In this document: positions 24,616-39,500 of the stretch, in pieces | How positions within the stretch are numbered: the stretch's first letter is position 1 | How the letters are laid out: each line of letters starts with the position of its first letter | Assembly (NCBI GenBank): GCA_905250075.1 | Contig: CAJNOP010000022.1 | Coordinates: 1,046,152-1,110,151 of the forward strand | Direction of reading: 5' to 3' | Origin: Rotaria sp. Silwood1 | Lineage: Eukaryota; Rotifera; Eurotatoria; Philodinida; Philodinidae | DNA: 64,000 nucleotides | Program-made: the position numbers and the translations under genes | Notes under the pieces: generated by a model | The model's database searches: none | Told to the model about the DNA's origin: nothing | Seen by the model: only the letters and a program-made list of their open reading frames with translations

Positions 24616-27600
24616 TTAACTTTCATTGCTAGACTTTGGTCGTTGCATTTTCCAGAAACGTCTTACTTCTTCATGACCTGCTTTTGATACAATAATACAT
24701 CGTTTTTGTGCATTACTCCATAGTAATACATTCAAATCCTAAAAAAACAAAGAAATAAAAATAAAAATAAAGTAGGTATTCACATTACTTTAGCATATTT
24801 TTCAATTAATTCAAAATCATTTACAGTATTAAATTGATTATAGAGCATGCCTTCTTGATCAACAATACGATCTTGTTCCATTTCCCTATTAAAAATAAAA
24901 CATTTTGAAATAGAAATAAGCTCAGATTTGATAAATTTCATTTGTTGCCTTGAAGACGGAGTTACTTTTAAAAGAACATAGAGAATTTTCGAAATCTTGA
25001 TGGGATATATTTATTTACATCGATATTAAAAAGTTTCTTAAAGCATTTCAGAGTATAATAATCTTGAGAATGTAAGTCTTGTTTGTATAGTCGTATCCAA
25101 ATCTATATCCTTACAAGACGGTTGGCAGTGTAAGAGATGGACGATCTATGTACCACTGCAGATCATAAAAGCATTATAAGAGATAGGTGCAAATTAACTA
25201 GAAGTGAATTCGAAACTGGACTTATATATACATCCATCGTCCTCAAAGAGCTAATACAACTATTTCGTTCACATTGAGTTAGGCATCCGCAAAAACTGCT
25301 GACACTCACACACATCGCCAAAGCTGTAAAAAAACCATAGAGCTCGACATAAACATTGGACGAACATTCATTCTGAACTGTACTTTTTGTTTTCAGCTGA
25401 AATATAGCCTTTTCTATGGATACGAACGCCCATGATTACTTTGGTGTTGATTGTCAAATATAGCGATATTTACATGGATGAGTTACATGAATTGCGACTT
25501 GATAAAAATTACTCTCATTAACTTCCCAGAAAATCCAAAATTCTATAGAAAGTTGGTACCTTTCGTAGTGTTTAACTGGATAAACTTTCAATATAATGTA
25601 GTATTCAGTAAGACAACTTAGTGCTGAGCAGTCTGCGTTCATGATCTAATTAGAATTGGTGTAGCCTTTTGAGATTATTATTACTTGTATACAATAAGGG
25701 CTGACATAAAGGAAGGAGTGCTTAATAGGACAACCAAGGGATGCTCTTCTGAAGACGTGAGTCAAGAAAAAGCTACGCCCAAACCTTTATTGTGAGGATC
25801 AAAGAGAGGAATTTCGGACCGGGTAGAAATTCTGATCTTCCTATCTTCTTATTTATTTGTAAAACATCTTCTATAAATAAAAATCGAAGTAACTATTAGT
25901 GTCGGTGTCGACCAAAAAAAGACTATATTTGAGTTGAAAATAACAAGCGTAACCCTGACTGAGTATCGGCAATTTTCACAGGTATTCATATCTAGTCACG
26001 ATATTTGTGAAGAAAATCTTTAAATAAGGTAAAAGCTATTCATTTTCGTCTCTTCTATTTTTTTTCTGAGATATGTTTTTCGAATTATTCAGATCATCAA
26101 TATCAATGGATATCAACTTACCATAAACGAATTTGATCGCTGATTGTTGTCGGTATCAATGGTTTATTTTCCAATAACTATCAATATCGGATACAAATAA
26201 TTTAAGAAAAAAATATACATTCTTTCATACTCGTTTACGCATTTGTGGATGTGCATGCGATTTTAGAAAGTTTAGAATCTATATAATACAAAAAACTCAT
26301 TGACAGAAAAAACATAAAGTCAATTCAAACCAAATCAGCAGAGATTTCTTTGCTTAATGCTCTACGAATACTTTGTCGAGTAATAAGCCCGACACTCATA
26401 TTTGGGAATCTAAATATTCAAAAAATCTTTGTTTTTTGTAAATATTCATTTCCAGTAAATTTAAAATACCTATAGAGCATTTTACAAAACAGTGCAGTAA
26501 TTTTTAAATACAAATCATTATCTATAAGAAAAATAAAAGAAAGATAATTATAAATCGAATAAAGCTATGTGAGAACGAACTCGTGTATGCATAAACACGA
26601 TAATTTGTTTCAACAATAAGAAAACCAGATTGAATTTCATCAGTTCCATATTGCTGATCTACAAATCCATTCGTTGATAAACCCGACGCTAATTCAATAG
26701 CAAGTTTTGTTGGAAAATAACGTTTGATTTTTCTCTAAAATTTCCAAAATATATACGCATATAAATCTTACGGATCTCCTCCTCCTATGAAAAAAGACTT
26801 CCTTATATTTTGTCAACTTTCATCGGTTAGATTCAAGATGAAACACTTATTAGCATAATAATGAATGTATTGTAGGATGGTCATTCAATCTAATTGTTTT
26901 AATGCATGTTAGACATTTTTATATTCTCATTTGTCTTTGCTGATATGTATCTAATAAACCTATTATACTCTACCTCTTCTATTTAATTCAAGGTGATCCC
27001 CATACATGATGTCGAATAGTTCATAGTCTTTACATAGACATGTGTGGGATCAAGTTTTTTTTTTTTATCATGATTTCGATTTATTACTGGTAAGTTCTTT
27101 TTGAGGAGTCTCCATCATAGTCACGGTATAAGTGTGGTATGTTTCTGGTCCTGGTTGCCGGAGTCAGTCTCGCATATGTCTATCTGTAGATCATGTTATC
27201 GTTTTTAGAAACATTTTTTATTACTGTTTTCTGCCATGTAAGACCAAGTTCACGAAGATGTTGAAGAAAATTTTCTTTAACTGAACTAAATTTTTCACAT
27301 GAATAATCCTATATAAATAAAATAGTACATTGATGTAATTTATTTAAATATTAATTTACTTTGCCAAATGTTGCAAAACTAAGTTGAAATAAAAATATCA
27401 AATGTTCACTGATATCTTCACCACGTTGCTAAATAAAAAATAAATGATTATTAGAAAATTTTTTTTATTGAAAACATCAAAATATACTTGACGTGTTTCT
27501 AATGAATTTATAATAAAAAACCATACTTGTGATCGTCGATTCATTAGTAAAAATTGAAAACCAGCACCTGTTATTGTATAAGGATCCGTGCTAGATGAAG

Positions 27601-29906
27601 ACGTATCTTCATTTCTATTAGTATTAAAAAAAAGTTTGCTTTTTTAAATTTTTAATCGATTATTTTAAAATAAAACCGTCTGAGTAATTTAGCATGAACA
27701 AATACATCGATTGTATCACGAGTAATTTGTCCTCTATCAGGATTGACAAGATATTGTAAAACGCACTAAGAAAATAAAGACATTATAAAATTTAGAAAGA
27801 TTTTCGATATAAAAATAGATTAGTCTTACATCCCATCGAGTGGAAGAATATGCATTGAGTTCGTCGAGTTTTTTTACATTACGTTCGCTAGGACCTGCTG
27901 TTGAATCTGTTTCATCAAGCCAATAAGTTGTGCTAAATAAATTTTAAATATTAAATTTAAAGGAAACAACAATATTTTGTATGTCTAATTGAGATGATAG
28001 ACACTGACTATGAAAAGTTGATCATACAGATTTATTTTCGATTTTCTTCGGTAAAGATAACGCGCATAACGAATCAAAAGTGATTTGAATAGAAAAAATT
28101 GTTTCGAACAAGGATGTAAGAACTCAAAAGTGTAAACTTTTTTTGATAACATGTGACGATAGTGCAACTAGTTCTCTACGAAATGAGACGTATCCGAGCT
28201 CTCCATGATATTTTCTTGACTGAAATACATCCATAGTAGGAAATGCACAAAAAAATGTTCTCTTCCGCCATGTTCCAAGGGAAAACTGGACTAAAAGGAT
28301 TTTTGGTTTCTCTTAAAACTTTTATCATTCGGCCAAAAATTTTCGCACAGACCTCTACGAGATCTCATTTTCTCGAATATCAGTTTCTTTATTGATCTTT
28401 GTACTCAAAAAGCAACTTTTATTTTTGAGTTCTGGATGCTAAACAACTAGATTTTTAGTTTTCTAGAGATTCTGGATTTTGGACATACTGTGAAGAACTT
28501 ATTCCACCGAAATCCTTGTTAGAAACAATTTTTTCTATTTAAATTAATTTGGATTCTCTATGCGAGCTATAATTAATAAAAACATTCGAAATTCAACCTT
28601 TGTGATGAATTTTTGGACTCATTGTAACTTAATTTGAAAGTTTTAACAATAGCAGGTATTTTACCTACTTCATTTGCGTCGTTAACTATTCAAAAAACAG
28701 GCATGATATATCTTATTTTCAGTTCACAAAGTTTAGTAAAAATCTTCTCACTTTTTATTACAACTAACTGAGTGCAGTCTGAAAATTATATGTTGTGGAC
28801 CTGACATCATATTTTTCGAAGATATGTATAGTGAATATAAGTTTTAAATCGACACTTTGCTGCTTCTCAGCCATCACAGCAATGCGGGTAGCAGAAAGGC
28901 CAACGGTTATTGGGTACATTTTCGTAGCAAACGAGAATAACAGGCGTCAGAATCCTTTTCCAGAGTCACTCAGCAAAGGGAAACGACACTGAATAGCATT
29001 AGCAATAAGACTTTGGGTGTTTTAGAAGGTTTCAAAGCTTTTCTCGAATCAGAAAAATAATCAGTTTCAGTGTCTCCAAGGGTATTAAGACATATAATAG
29101 TGCGTTGAGATCTGCTATAGATATAACGAATATGGTCAATAGGTTTATTCACCATCAAAATTAATACTTAGAATAATAATAAATTAAGAAAAATGGCATA
29201 CAAAAATGAAAAACGACGAGTGCTAATCGAAAAGAAATCTTTTCCACATGAAGAAATAAATGTGACAGAACGCTTCTGTAACGATCGATTATTTGTGGAA
29301 AATAACCATAGTCTGCTAGAGAGTGTTCATCTAACTTTTGTATTACTTTATTAGGTTAAGAAACACATATGAGTTCCACGTTTCTGGCCACAAAGAAGCT
29401 GCGCTGACAAGCTTGTTTGCTAATCATTAAATACAACTTACCCTCCAAAAATAGCACCAGTTAAATTATTTCTAAATGTTGCATCAAGTTGCCAATCCGT
29501 ACCAATTTCATTCCATATACCTAATTTAACAAGCATTCGACTAATTATTTTATATGTACTATAAAAGAAAACCAAGATACAAAATTCTATAATATTTTGT
29601 TCATTATTTAATTTACTTTTGATGAGACGGATTAATCCATGATGAAACAACACCTTGACTAATTGGTTGTGGTTGTCCAGTTGTTTCCGAATTTGGTAAA
29701 CAAATAAATCTCATAATAATTGTTCTTGCAAGCACTGGTAAATCACTACAAATATTATAAATGATGTATAAAATTAAAACTCAAATATTTCATTATACAA
29801 ACCGAAATATCGCTAAACAACTTGCCGGATGTCCATAAATATTTTGTATTACATTAGCCGGTAGACTGCCTATATATTCTTGTAGATTAGCAAATTGACT
29901 AGACAT
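24616..29906 (-). CDS. GTF2H4: TFIIH subunit 4 (p52/Tfb2)
   Basis: Fifteen exons: 29906-29803, 29745-29617, 29558-29442, 27932-27830, 27765-27677, 27614-27488, 27428-27360, 27308-27225, 26734-26581, 26521-26470, 26409-26331, 26278-26231, 26177-26122, 24885-24789, 24738-24616. They give 476 aa (human 462). Matches run the full length: [14 protein letters not shown] near the start, [12 protein letters not shown], a DYS...[13 protein letters not shown] block, RRYFPT-like [30 protein letters not shown], the C-terminal [19 protein letters not shown] and [14 protein letters not shown]. The protein anchors the XPB helicase in the TFIIH core for transcription initiation and nucleotide excision repair. 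Exon 9 uses the donor GTTCGT, supported by the conserved protein on both sides. Introns of 1.2 and 1.5 kb contrast with the short ones. An acceptor (TTTTGTAG) lies 8 nt before the ATG. It is the last of three minus-strand genes. Confidence 0.95.
24886..26121 (-). other. Long GTF2H4 intron (1.2 kb)
   Basis: Intron between exons 13 and 14. No exon and no clearly bounded repeat was recognised; a small frame at 25454-25642 is not supported. Its size is out of scale with neighbouring introns of about 60 bp. Confidence 0.6.
27933..29441 (-). other. Long GTF2H4 intron (1.5 kb)
   Basis: Intron between exons 3 and 4. Small frames (28795-28992, 28970-29158) look random. No bounded element found, though the size suggests inserted, decayed sequence. 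Confidence 0.6.
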
Positions 29907-30089
29907 TATTTAATCTACAAAAGCTATTTGATTCATCAGAAGACTTAAACCTGTTATTAAATTTATTCATCTATTATCATGAACAATGAGAGATTAATCT
30001 CTCGATGTTACGTCTTCTTTTTTAATCATCATTTTGCACTTAATAAAACAAAAAAACAACAACAACAACAGCAAAAAAAAAGATAAAGA

Positions 30090-33000
30090 TCAGCTAATGT
30101 GTTCAGGTGACCAAATTTTTAATGTTCGATCGTAAGAAACAGTTGCAATCCATCGTCCATCAAGTGATAAATCGGCTGACATAATTTTTTGTTCATGCCC
30201 TGTCGAAGAATAAAGTGCTGACCATACTGGATGCATCCATAATTTAATTGTATTATCATACGAAACAGTTACTAAATAATGGCCTTCAGTACCTATCAAA
30301 TAAACAGAAAATTAGCACATATTTAATTCATTTTATTAAAAAAAGCAGGATTTTTTTTTTAAATTAAAACATACGTTGAAATTTCACAGTTGAGACTAAA
30401 TTTTGATGTGCTGCAATACTATAAGCATTTTTAATCTGACGTAAATCCCAAATTTTACATAAATTATCTTCCGAACCTGTTGCAATATGATATCTAATCA
30501 AAAGAAAAAAGCAACAGTTAAATCAACAGAAACGAAAATTTTTATTAGACAAACCCGTTCGGTGAAAAATCAATTGATAATATTGGTTTAAGATGACCTT
30601 CTAAAAACATAATACAACGACCAGTTCGAAGATCCCATACACGACCATATGCATCCATTCCCCTAAAGAAAATTAATATTGTAAATTAAGTATAATTAAT
30701 TATGTGTTTTTTTTTACATACGCAGTAGCTGATAAACTACCATCACATTGAAATGTAATATCGTGAACTGCTTTTGAATGACCTTCTTGATGTAAAATTT
30801 CTTCATGAGTTTCAAGATCCCATAAACGCCATGAATGATCATAACTAAATGAAACAAATATTATTATTATTATTATTCAATTCAAAATTAAAACTCTATT
30901 TACCATGCAGTTGCTAAAAATCTTCCTGATGGATGAAATTTTACTTTGGATACACGAAACGGTGCATGACCTAAACGAAAATAAATGTCTTTTTTTCTAT
31001 TTATAATAAATTTCTAAATACCTTCAATTTCAGCAATAGGTTCATCACTTTCAAGATTCCATAATTTAACACTTCCATCAAATGAACTCGATGCTAAATT
31101 AATCATAGCTGGATCTTGTGTTAATGTCGATTGAGGATGCCAACTAATACAACAAGCATTTACTATATGACCACGTAATGTTCGCACAGGTTTACAATCT
31201 GGTATTGTCCAAAGTTTACATAAACCACTCCTATTATAAAATATTTTCTTTAAAAAAATGAAAATAAATTACATAGAGCCGATGATCTATAAGCAACGAG
31301 GCACTTTGATTTTTCTGTTTTTTTTTTTGAACAGAATGACATAATTTAAAGACACCAGTCTAAGTTCATTAGATAGTCGCTCTACAAAAATATCGATAAT
31401 GCTCTTCAAATAAGTTTGTTCTGTTGAAGAAAAATCGACAAGAGTCATAAAAGAAGACAATTATTTAAAAATTTAACATAACACTTCTGTCGGAATTTGA
31501 AGTATGCTGCATTTCGTGATGTTTCGCAATTTAAAAAAAAACAATTGGAAAAATAATTTTTCATGCAAAAGTTAGGAAACGACACCAAAGACTCTCTCTT
31601 ACAGCTTTATGCCATTGAGAATAATCTAAAAATTTACGTTGCTCGATTTAAATTTTATATCATTTTATTCAAAATTAAACTTTGTATTCGATGATGTAAT
31701 GATAAAAAGTTCAAAGAGTATACTAACTATCCATCATTAAGAGCTTTGAGAACATCTTGAGAGGATGGAGCGTCAAGTTCTCTATCTATTGATGCTACAT
31801 ACTGCACATTTAGTATCGAACTTGATGAGCACAAGCTTGCACAAATCGTTAGATATCCGTAGAAAATCGTGGTGAAGTAATCGTTAATCTTTCCAATTTT
31901 TTGTCGAACAGAAACACTTATTTAAAAAACAAACTCAACATTTTCTCAGAATGAAAAATTCTCTACAGAATAGGCTTAGAATGGTGCTTTTGAACAGTTT
32001 TCCGCTAGTCGGAAACGAAAAACCGAACTGTCACATTATTTATGAGCCATCCACTAGTGGTGGTTAAAAATATAAGACAAACGTATTTTTTGATTTTTTT
32101 TTCCTTACAATATCAAGTATTCAACTCAAATACAAATCGTAATTTCAATAGCTAATTAAGTTATATATCAAATGTTTTTCACATCGGACTTTTATAGATG
32201 AGTAGTGAATATACTTTTGTCTAGTGCTCTATCTACAATAGATTATTATTACCAGGAAGAAACGGCAACCATTTGATCATTTGGACTAAATTCACAATAG
32301 GATAAAGGACGATTATCACCAACTTGACTACAATGTAGTGTTGTAGACTAGAAAAAAAACTACTATCAAAAATAAATAAATAGACAAATATAAAACTTAC
32401 ACGTAGTCGACGATATAAATCTTGAATTTTAGCTGTTCGATATACTTCAGGTACGGCAACATATTCTTTTAATTTTTGAATACGTTCTTTTGCTCTAAAC
32501 AAAAAAAGAATGGATAAAATAGTCTTTGTAAAAAAAAAATGATGTTTACTCTATCGTTCGAAACACTAAAGTATCTTCTGTCTTACCGAGGTAAAGAATA
32601 TTGAGCAATCCAATATCGTGCTATTTGTAATTCATCAGATCCTTCATGATACCAAGTAACTTCCTTAATAAAATCATAGAAATAAAAAGTAAGAATATAA
32701 AATTATTTGTTACTTACTTCTTTTTTGTCTTCAATTCTTTTATCATCTTCTTCTTTTTTACGTAATTTTTGAGCAATTTCATCATCGGATAAACGTGAAA
32801 TTAGATTACGAAGACGTTCACGACGTTCTGCTGGACCTTCACCGAATAAGCCTAAAGAAAAAAAAAAAGAAAGAATATTATCTAATAAAACAACATATAA
32901 AGTTATGTCTTACAAATAGGTTCTCCTAATTGACGTAAATTTGCTTTTACTTCAACATCATCAGTTGAAACATGAATTTGTCGAGCCTAAGAAACAATAT

Positions 33001-33345
33001 TTCAATTAATATTTTCTATAAAAATTCCATTTTCTTTTTCTTACTCTTCTACGTCGTTCAAATTCAGCGAGAAGTGCTTGTTGATCTTCTGCAAGCGCTT
33101 GTTCTTCTAGTCTGATTGTTTCAGCTAAATCATAAGAAAAAATAATAATAATGTCGTTTGTTCTAGTAATATGAGTACATACCATCTCGACGTGTTGGAA
33201 TATTTGTACTAGTAGTTGCTTGTTGTTGTTGTTCAAAAGCTTGTCTTGCTACTGCTTGATTTAAAAGATCACTATGTACACGTTCAGCATTATCAATAGT
33301 AGTTGTACGCCTATTAGGCATCGAAACTAAATCATCTTGAATCAT
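30090..33345 (-). CDS. PRPF4: U4/U6 snRNP protein PRPF4 (Prp4)
   Basis: Thirteen exons: 33345-33183, 33124-33045, 32986-32914, 32851-32718, 32663-32587, 32494-32401, 32347-32253, 31230-31022, 30970-30904, 30844-30722, 30662-30555, 30493-30375, 30292-30090. They join in phase to 514 aa (human 522). The N-terminal half holds the splicing-factor motif [20 protein letters not shown] with LREL-like [20 protein letters not shown]; then TWYHEG and AQYSLPRAKER. The C-terminal half is a seven-bladed WD40 propeller from about residue 215, with [29 protein letters not shown]-equivalent [17 protein letters not shown] and a last blade ending [19 protein letters not shown]4 binds PRPF3 and CypH in the U4/U6.U5 tri-snRNP. 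The N-terminus before residue 60 is shorter and unlike human. The acceptor TTTCAG abuts the ATG directly, so the 5'UTR must come from an upstream exon or a spliced leader. Confidence 0.95.
31231..32252 (-). other. Long PRPF4 intron (1.0 kb)
   Basis: Intron between exons 7 and 8 of PRPF4, holding no recognisable exon or bounded element. Confidence 0.6.
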
Positions 33346-33585
33346 CTGAAATGTTAAAAACAATATATCTATAGATTGTTTTTATAATAACTTTCTGGTA
33401 TCAAGTTTTCAGCTGAAGATAAAAGATGACTATTACTACAATCGCTGAGGTTTTATTATTATCCAAAAGTACCATTAAAATCTGGTTTCTTTTCTTTTTG
33501 TTTTTTTTTTCAATCTAAAATAAATGTAGATCATAATTTCTTTTTTATCTAATAACAAAAAAAAAAAACGTTTCTTTTTTTTTTT

Positions 33586-36500
33586 TTAACAAGCATTTTT
33601 AATTCGACTGAAACATTCCATGAGTTGTACATGTACATGATTATGAAGTTTTATTGGTAATAAACCAAGATAACGAAAAAGAACATCAGCTTGTCGTTTT
33701 AATTCATCTAATAGACCTTGTTTATTTGTGCTAAGTATATTTGATGTTCGTTGGTCAAATGAACTTGTTGCAGCAAGTAATAAATGTTGATTTGATGTAT
33801 TTAATGTTGATTTATATTCTACACTTGCTAATATTGCCATCAATGTTAATGTTATCAGAATTACATCTGGATAACAATCGATTATTTCTGATGAATAATA
33901 ATTAATTGATTCAAGACATTGATCTATTTGTGTATGTGCAAATGGTAATAATGATAATTTTTGTATAATTTCATATGCACGTTCAAATTGTTGCGATTTG
34001 AAAAATTCTATATAAGTATAAATATCAAGTAGAGAAAATAAGGTATTTGTTAAACGATCAAATTCATTTTGTGTTGATGAAAGACGAGAAGCAAATATAC
34101 GTGCACTAGCTAAAACATTAGGTGCACCAGGTGTATTTGAAGATACTAATGTACAAATAGCTTCTGATAAAAGACGATTGTATATTGAACATGCTTGTCG
34201 TGGTTTCTAAAGAAAAACAGATGAAATAAAATATCCATTCTACCAACAACTCTACTAGAATTTGTGTATTCATGTTCTAACGATTATCTGATTTTACCTT
34301 AGCACGATCATAAAGTACAGCTGCTAATTCTAAATGGCCACGTTTTTCAAGATAAAGTCCAACATTAGCAGTAACAACATTTGTATCAATATCAAGATGA
34401 TCAAGAATACGAGCCTAAAGAAAAAAATTGATAAAATGAAATTCATATGTCTTAAAAAAAAAATATATATATATATATAATTTACTTCAGTAAAAATTCC
34501 TTGTCTATTAATACCAAATAATCTTTCAAGTAAATTATCAACATCATTATCATCTAATTTAATTAATAAAAGTGCCAATGATTCAATAAAACAATTTTCA
34601 CCATCTCTTTGTTTTATTTGTTTAAGTAAATAAAAATAATTAATTATTTGCCATAATTCACTATCATAACGACATTTTTCTGTATAACTTGTTAATAAAC
34701 GTTGATAATTTATTGATTTTAATGGATCTTCAGTCATTAATGTTGTTGTTACTATATGCAAAAAAAATAAAATAAAATAAAATATTTTGTTGTTTTGACA
34801 TCTAATATAAAACTTACACATAGGACTATCTGATTTTGAAGCTGTAGAAAGTAATCGACATTCATGTAAATATATTCCTATATGAACAGCATGACAACGA
34901 AATTGTTCTATTTGATTTAATAAATCAATAGCTGTTTCAAATTGACCAGTTAGTAATAAACATATAGCATATTGAACTGGTTTTTCATTAAATAAACTTC
35001 GATTTTCATCTGTTTGAAAAAAAAAATGTTTTTGATGAAGAATAATAATAAAAAATATCAATTTGTTCTTACTTCCTTCATTTAACACAAGCTTTTGTAA
35101 TTTATTAAGTGTCATTAAATCTTGATTAGGTAATACAATTTGAGATAAACGAAGCCATAGAAGATCATCAATGGAATTTATTACTAATTCATGCATATTA
35201 TTAATATCATATGCAGAAAGTATTGATAATACTATACTAAAATATAAGAAAATATCATATATAATGACCGTAGATTTTATGTGGAATACATCTAGTTGTA
35301 TAATCATCAATCAAATATATCAAACTCAGAGAATGAAGGATTTTGACAAAAGATAAATATGAAATGTGTTATTTTCTGTATGGACTCTAGGTCTTCCAAG
35401 CTCCTATGTCGTATAATTTTACTATAAAACTAAGCAGAAATATTTGTATTATTATGAAGAATAGTTGCTTAGACAATTAAATCTAATAAATTTAGCGTAT
35501 GATTTAGAAATCGAGTTGTACTAATTAATTTTCATCTCATTAAAAGTGAATGCTCAATTTCGTGTGATTGTAGTCGAGTAGAAGAGTCAGGAAAGGCCAG
35601 AAGAAGTACAACCTAAAATTCTGGCTTCACCGCCATTGCAACAAATTTTCATAACTAATATTTAGGAGAGCCTTTGCTTACTCATGTTTATAAAACAAAA
35701 TAGATGAATAATAGAGAATGCAATTTACTGGACAATCAAAAATTAATATTAGACGTCTATCGTATTGTATTACGAAATAATACTGACTAGCAAAGCCCTC
35801 TAACTGTTCAATCATTTTTGAGTTGAGGACTCTCTAGATTGTGTAGATCTAAACGATCTATGAATATTTCGGAGAACTCGTGTCCTTAGCTTATTGCTAA
35901 AGAGACACTACACTTTTATAGTATTCTTTCAATATAACACTACCATCACTCTTAGAAACGCCAGAAAAACTGATTTTCGAATTTCGACTTGAAACTTTGC
36001 ATGTCGACAAGTGTTAACGAAAATATTTTATTGTGAATGTGTTAACACTTATCACTATTGTCATCCTAAAATACAATTCTGGTAATAGCGTGTTTTGTAA
36101 TAAACTATTCTTGTTAAGACCTGTCTCTATGCAAAGTTTCAAGGCAAAATTCGAGAATCAGTTTTTCTGATGTTATTAATAAAGACTACGGCATTTATTT
36201 AAAAAGGACTTTAAAAATCTAGCATCTCTGTAGTGCTTAACTAAAGACACGAACTCTTTTTTAGGATATTCGTAGTTCATCTGGATCAACTTAGTGCACA
36301 TAGTCTCGATTTGAAAACAATAGATCAGCTGAAGGCTTTTCTCGCGAAAAAGAACAAGTTTCATAACTAGAGATATGTGTGTCCAAGTCTTTTTCATTTC
36401 GATCCAAGTAACTTCTTTTCTAGTGGTCACGGTTATAGACGTGCAAGGTAAGCTTTTATCTTGTATCGTGCACCATGACTAAGAAAAATTGTCTAACTTG

Positions 36501-39500
36501 TACCCTACCCTATAATTTCAAGTGATAGTCTTAGTGGTTTAAGTTTTTTTGGGTCCCGGTCTAATAAAAACTATTACAAAATTTATTCTTAGCGCATCTC
36601 AAAAAAAAAAAACTTCTTCAATATTCGTTTTTTGATTAATTTTGTTAACAACTAGCACTTTTTTTAGGTTATCTATCTTCAATTATATTCTGATTTATAA
36701 GATAATTCGCTTAAAACTATAAAAAAATATGCAATCAGAATCTTTAGTTCTAATCGAAAGAACTTTTTGTACTCGTACTCTCGATCTTGCATATTTCTAT
36801 TTATTATCGATAGAAGTGCTTCTGATGACAACTCAATTCCGAACAAACATAATGAGAAAATTTGATTCTGAAAATAGAATAATAAAAATAAAAATTTACC
36901 TTTTAAATGGGTTTGTCAAATGTTCTCGATCATAAACATCTTGAATCTTTAAACGTATCGTTGGGTCGACTGATTGATTATTATTTTTTATATAATTATT
37001 TAACCATTCAACAGCACTTGTTAAACTTAAAAAATAAACAATATTTATTTTTAGTTCGATTGATAATTGAAATATATTTACTGGCATCGTTTGGCAGCAT
37101 TTAACGCTGATTGTAAATCACCTGTACGTAAACAATAGAAAAGTATTGACCAAATTGGTAAATCATCAATATTTCCATCCTATTATATAAATAGATATAT
37201 AAGATAAATAAAAATATAATATAATAAATATACGTCATCAATAATATGAACAATATTTGGATGTTTTTGTCGAATATAACGTATTATTAATTTATATATG
37301 GAACCTGGCTTATGAATATCATCATCTGGCACAAGATTTATAAACATTTTTGATAATTGAATACGAAATCTATCAATGAAAAAAAAAAAACATAAATAGT
37401 TGACAATGAAAAAAATATTGACACATACGAATATTCTAAATAGTTTCGAGCAGATAATACAATAGCTTGTTGAGATGGTAAGGATGTTCGATTAGTTAAA
37501 TAATCTGTTGGAAGTTGACTCATATGACGAACAATATTCCATAAATCAATGGATGCCTAATAATCAATTATTTCATTTTCAATAAAGAATTAAATCTTTA
37601 AATTTTACCTGGGGTTGATTTGATGATCCAACAACAGTTGTAAATTCATCAATTAAGTTTTGTCGTGCTATTTTACCAACATTATAAAGTGCAATCTATG
37701 TTTAATATATAACAGTGCATTTAACAATATAAAAAAAAATATTAATTGACAAATGACTAAGATTGTACTAGAGAACGAATCACAGAAGTAGAAAACGATA
37801 TTGTTTTACTAAGAGAATTTGATTTTTAATGAAAATTCATCTATATGTGATAACGTTATTGAACACATGAAGAAGAAAATGAATTATCCAAAAGCTGAAG
37901 ATTTATTATCATAATGGAAAAAGCATTTATGTATGTATTCACTATTATGACGTTTGGCATCAACACTAATTTTCATTCAACATTATCAGCAATACGAAAT
38001 TGTATACTTAGCAAAACTAATCAGATCTTAGAAACAGAATGATATCAAGTGAATTCTAATTCACTAACTTTTGTATGAAATTCGAGATGATCTCTTTTTC
38101 TGTTGCTACTTATGGAAGAAAATAAACAAGATACATTTGTATAGAGAATAAACGTTTGAAAATATCAACCGGATGTCAATTAGCTTTGACTTGAGTGCGA
38201 AAAATCGTATCTGTGCAGGGCATTCGTTTAGAGCACAGCAATTCCAAAAAACTGAATCATCAAACAGATAAAAAAATTCATTAATTTATCCCCAGCTATC
38301 TTCAGTTTTTAATTCTTGAGATCAAAGATTTTAGTATATGTGTAGGATATAGTTGTTTTTAACGACTGAAATATTTCGTCTCTTTAAGCTCAACAATTCA
38401 ATAGTGAAAAGTTTTCAAACTATATTTAAAATATTCATATCTATCTGACGCTTTTATGACTCTGGTTCCAAATGGCGGGATTTGGTAACTGCCAAACTCT
38501 AATGAGACCGTCTGGATTGATTAAATACAAAGAGCAATATGATGACGAACGCCTATATTTTCTTCAGCCTTTTAGATTGAATAAGTTTGTCTACTAAATT
38601 TTCATTACTTCTCATCAGGCATAGGACTAATTCTTGATACTTTAGCATGCTAGTAGAATCAGATTATGCTCTTCTGTTAGTCGACAGATCATTTAATTTG
38701 ATTGAAGGTTAGTACCCCTCAGTTCTCTGTACTAACACCATGATTATTCAAATGATATTTTTATTTAGTCTAAGAATGCTTAATGAACTTCGATGAAATT
38801 AATATGAAAAATAAACAGAACACACCACTAAATAATGAAGAATGAATCACCTCACAAAGCTCTTCTTCTTCAGACTAATGAAGTTCAAAGAATAAATAGG
38901 GTGTGGGTGATTGTAAAAAGTTGATTTTTAATCAAAAAGAATAACATATTTGGAATCAGCATCAAACATGAAGACGATTTATGCGTTTCGAAAAACTTGT
39001 TTTTTTTTCTGAAACCAGTTAGTTGGAGTACATTCAAAAAATGAATTTAATCATAAAATCATTTGATCAGTGGAAAACAATTTTTGACTCTATTAAGGAT
39101 CGTTCCGAAATAAAAGAACAAATAATTCACTTTTTAACTGGAACTCAGCTGGATTTTTTCAAGAAAAAAGAACTTCATCGAAAAACAAAAGTTACTTGTA
39201 AAAAAAAGGTCAAAAGTATTTAGTTCTATAGCTCTTCCTACGAGCTTTCAGAACAAGTAAAATAATTATGTTGTTTCTTTCTCGTTCTCGAGATATTAAG
39301 ACAATAATGAACAAAAATGATAATATAACTATAGATTTTTCGTGCTCATTTCTAACAATATTTACCTCATAACTCAGTAATATTTCTGTCGTTCAAGCTA
39401 AAATTTTTACTAGAGAAGGTCTACAAGACAGATAATCGATTGATATAGTTTACAATGGAAAGATCTTAGTATGGAAAAGTTTAAACGAGCCATTCGCTCA

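Noticed and set aside
34330-35310. 326-codon single open frame read as one intronless protein
   Set aside because: It reads through two AT-rich NUP93 introns that happen to lack stops; the NUP93 homology is restored only by splicing them out.
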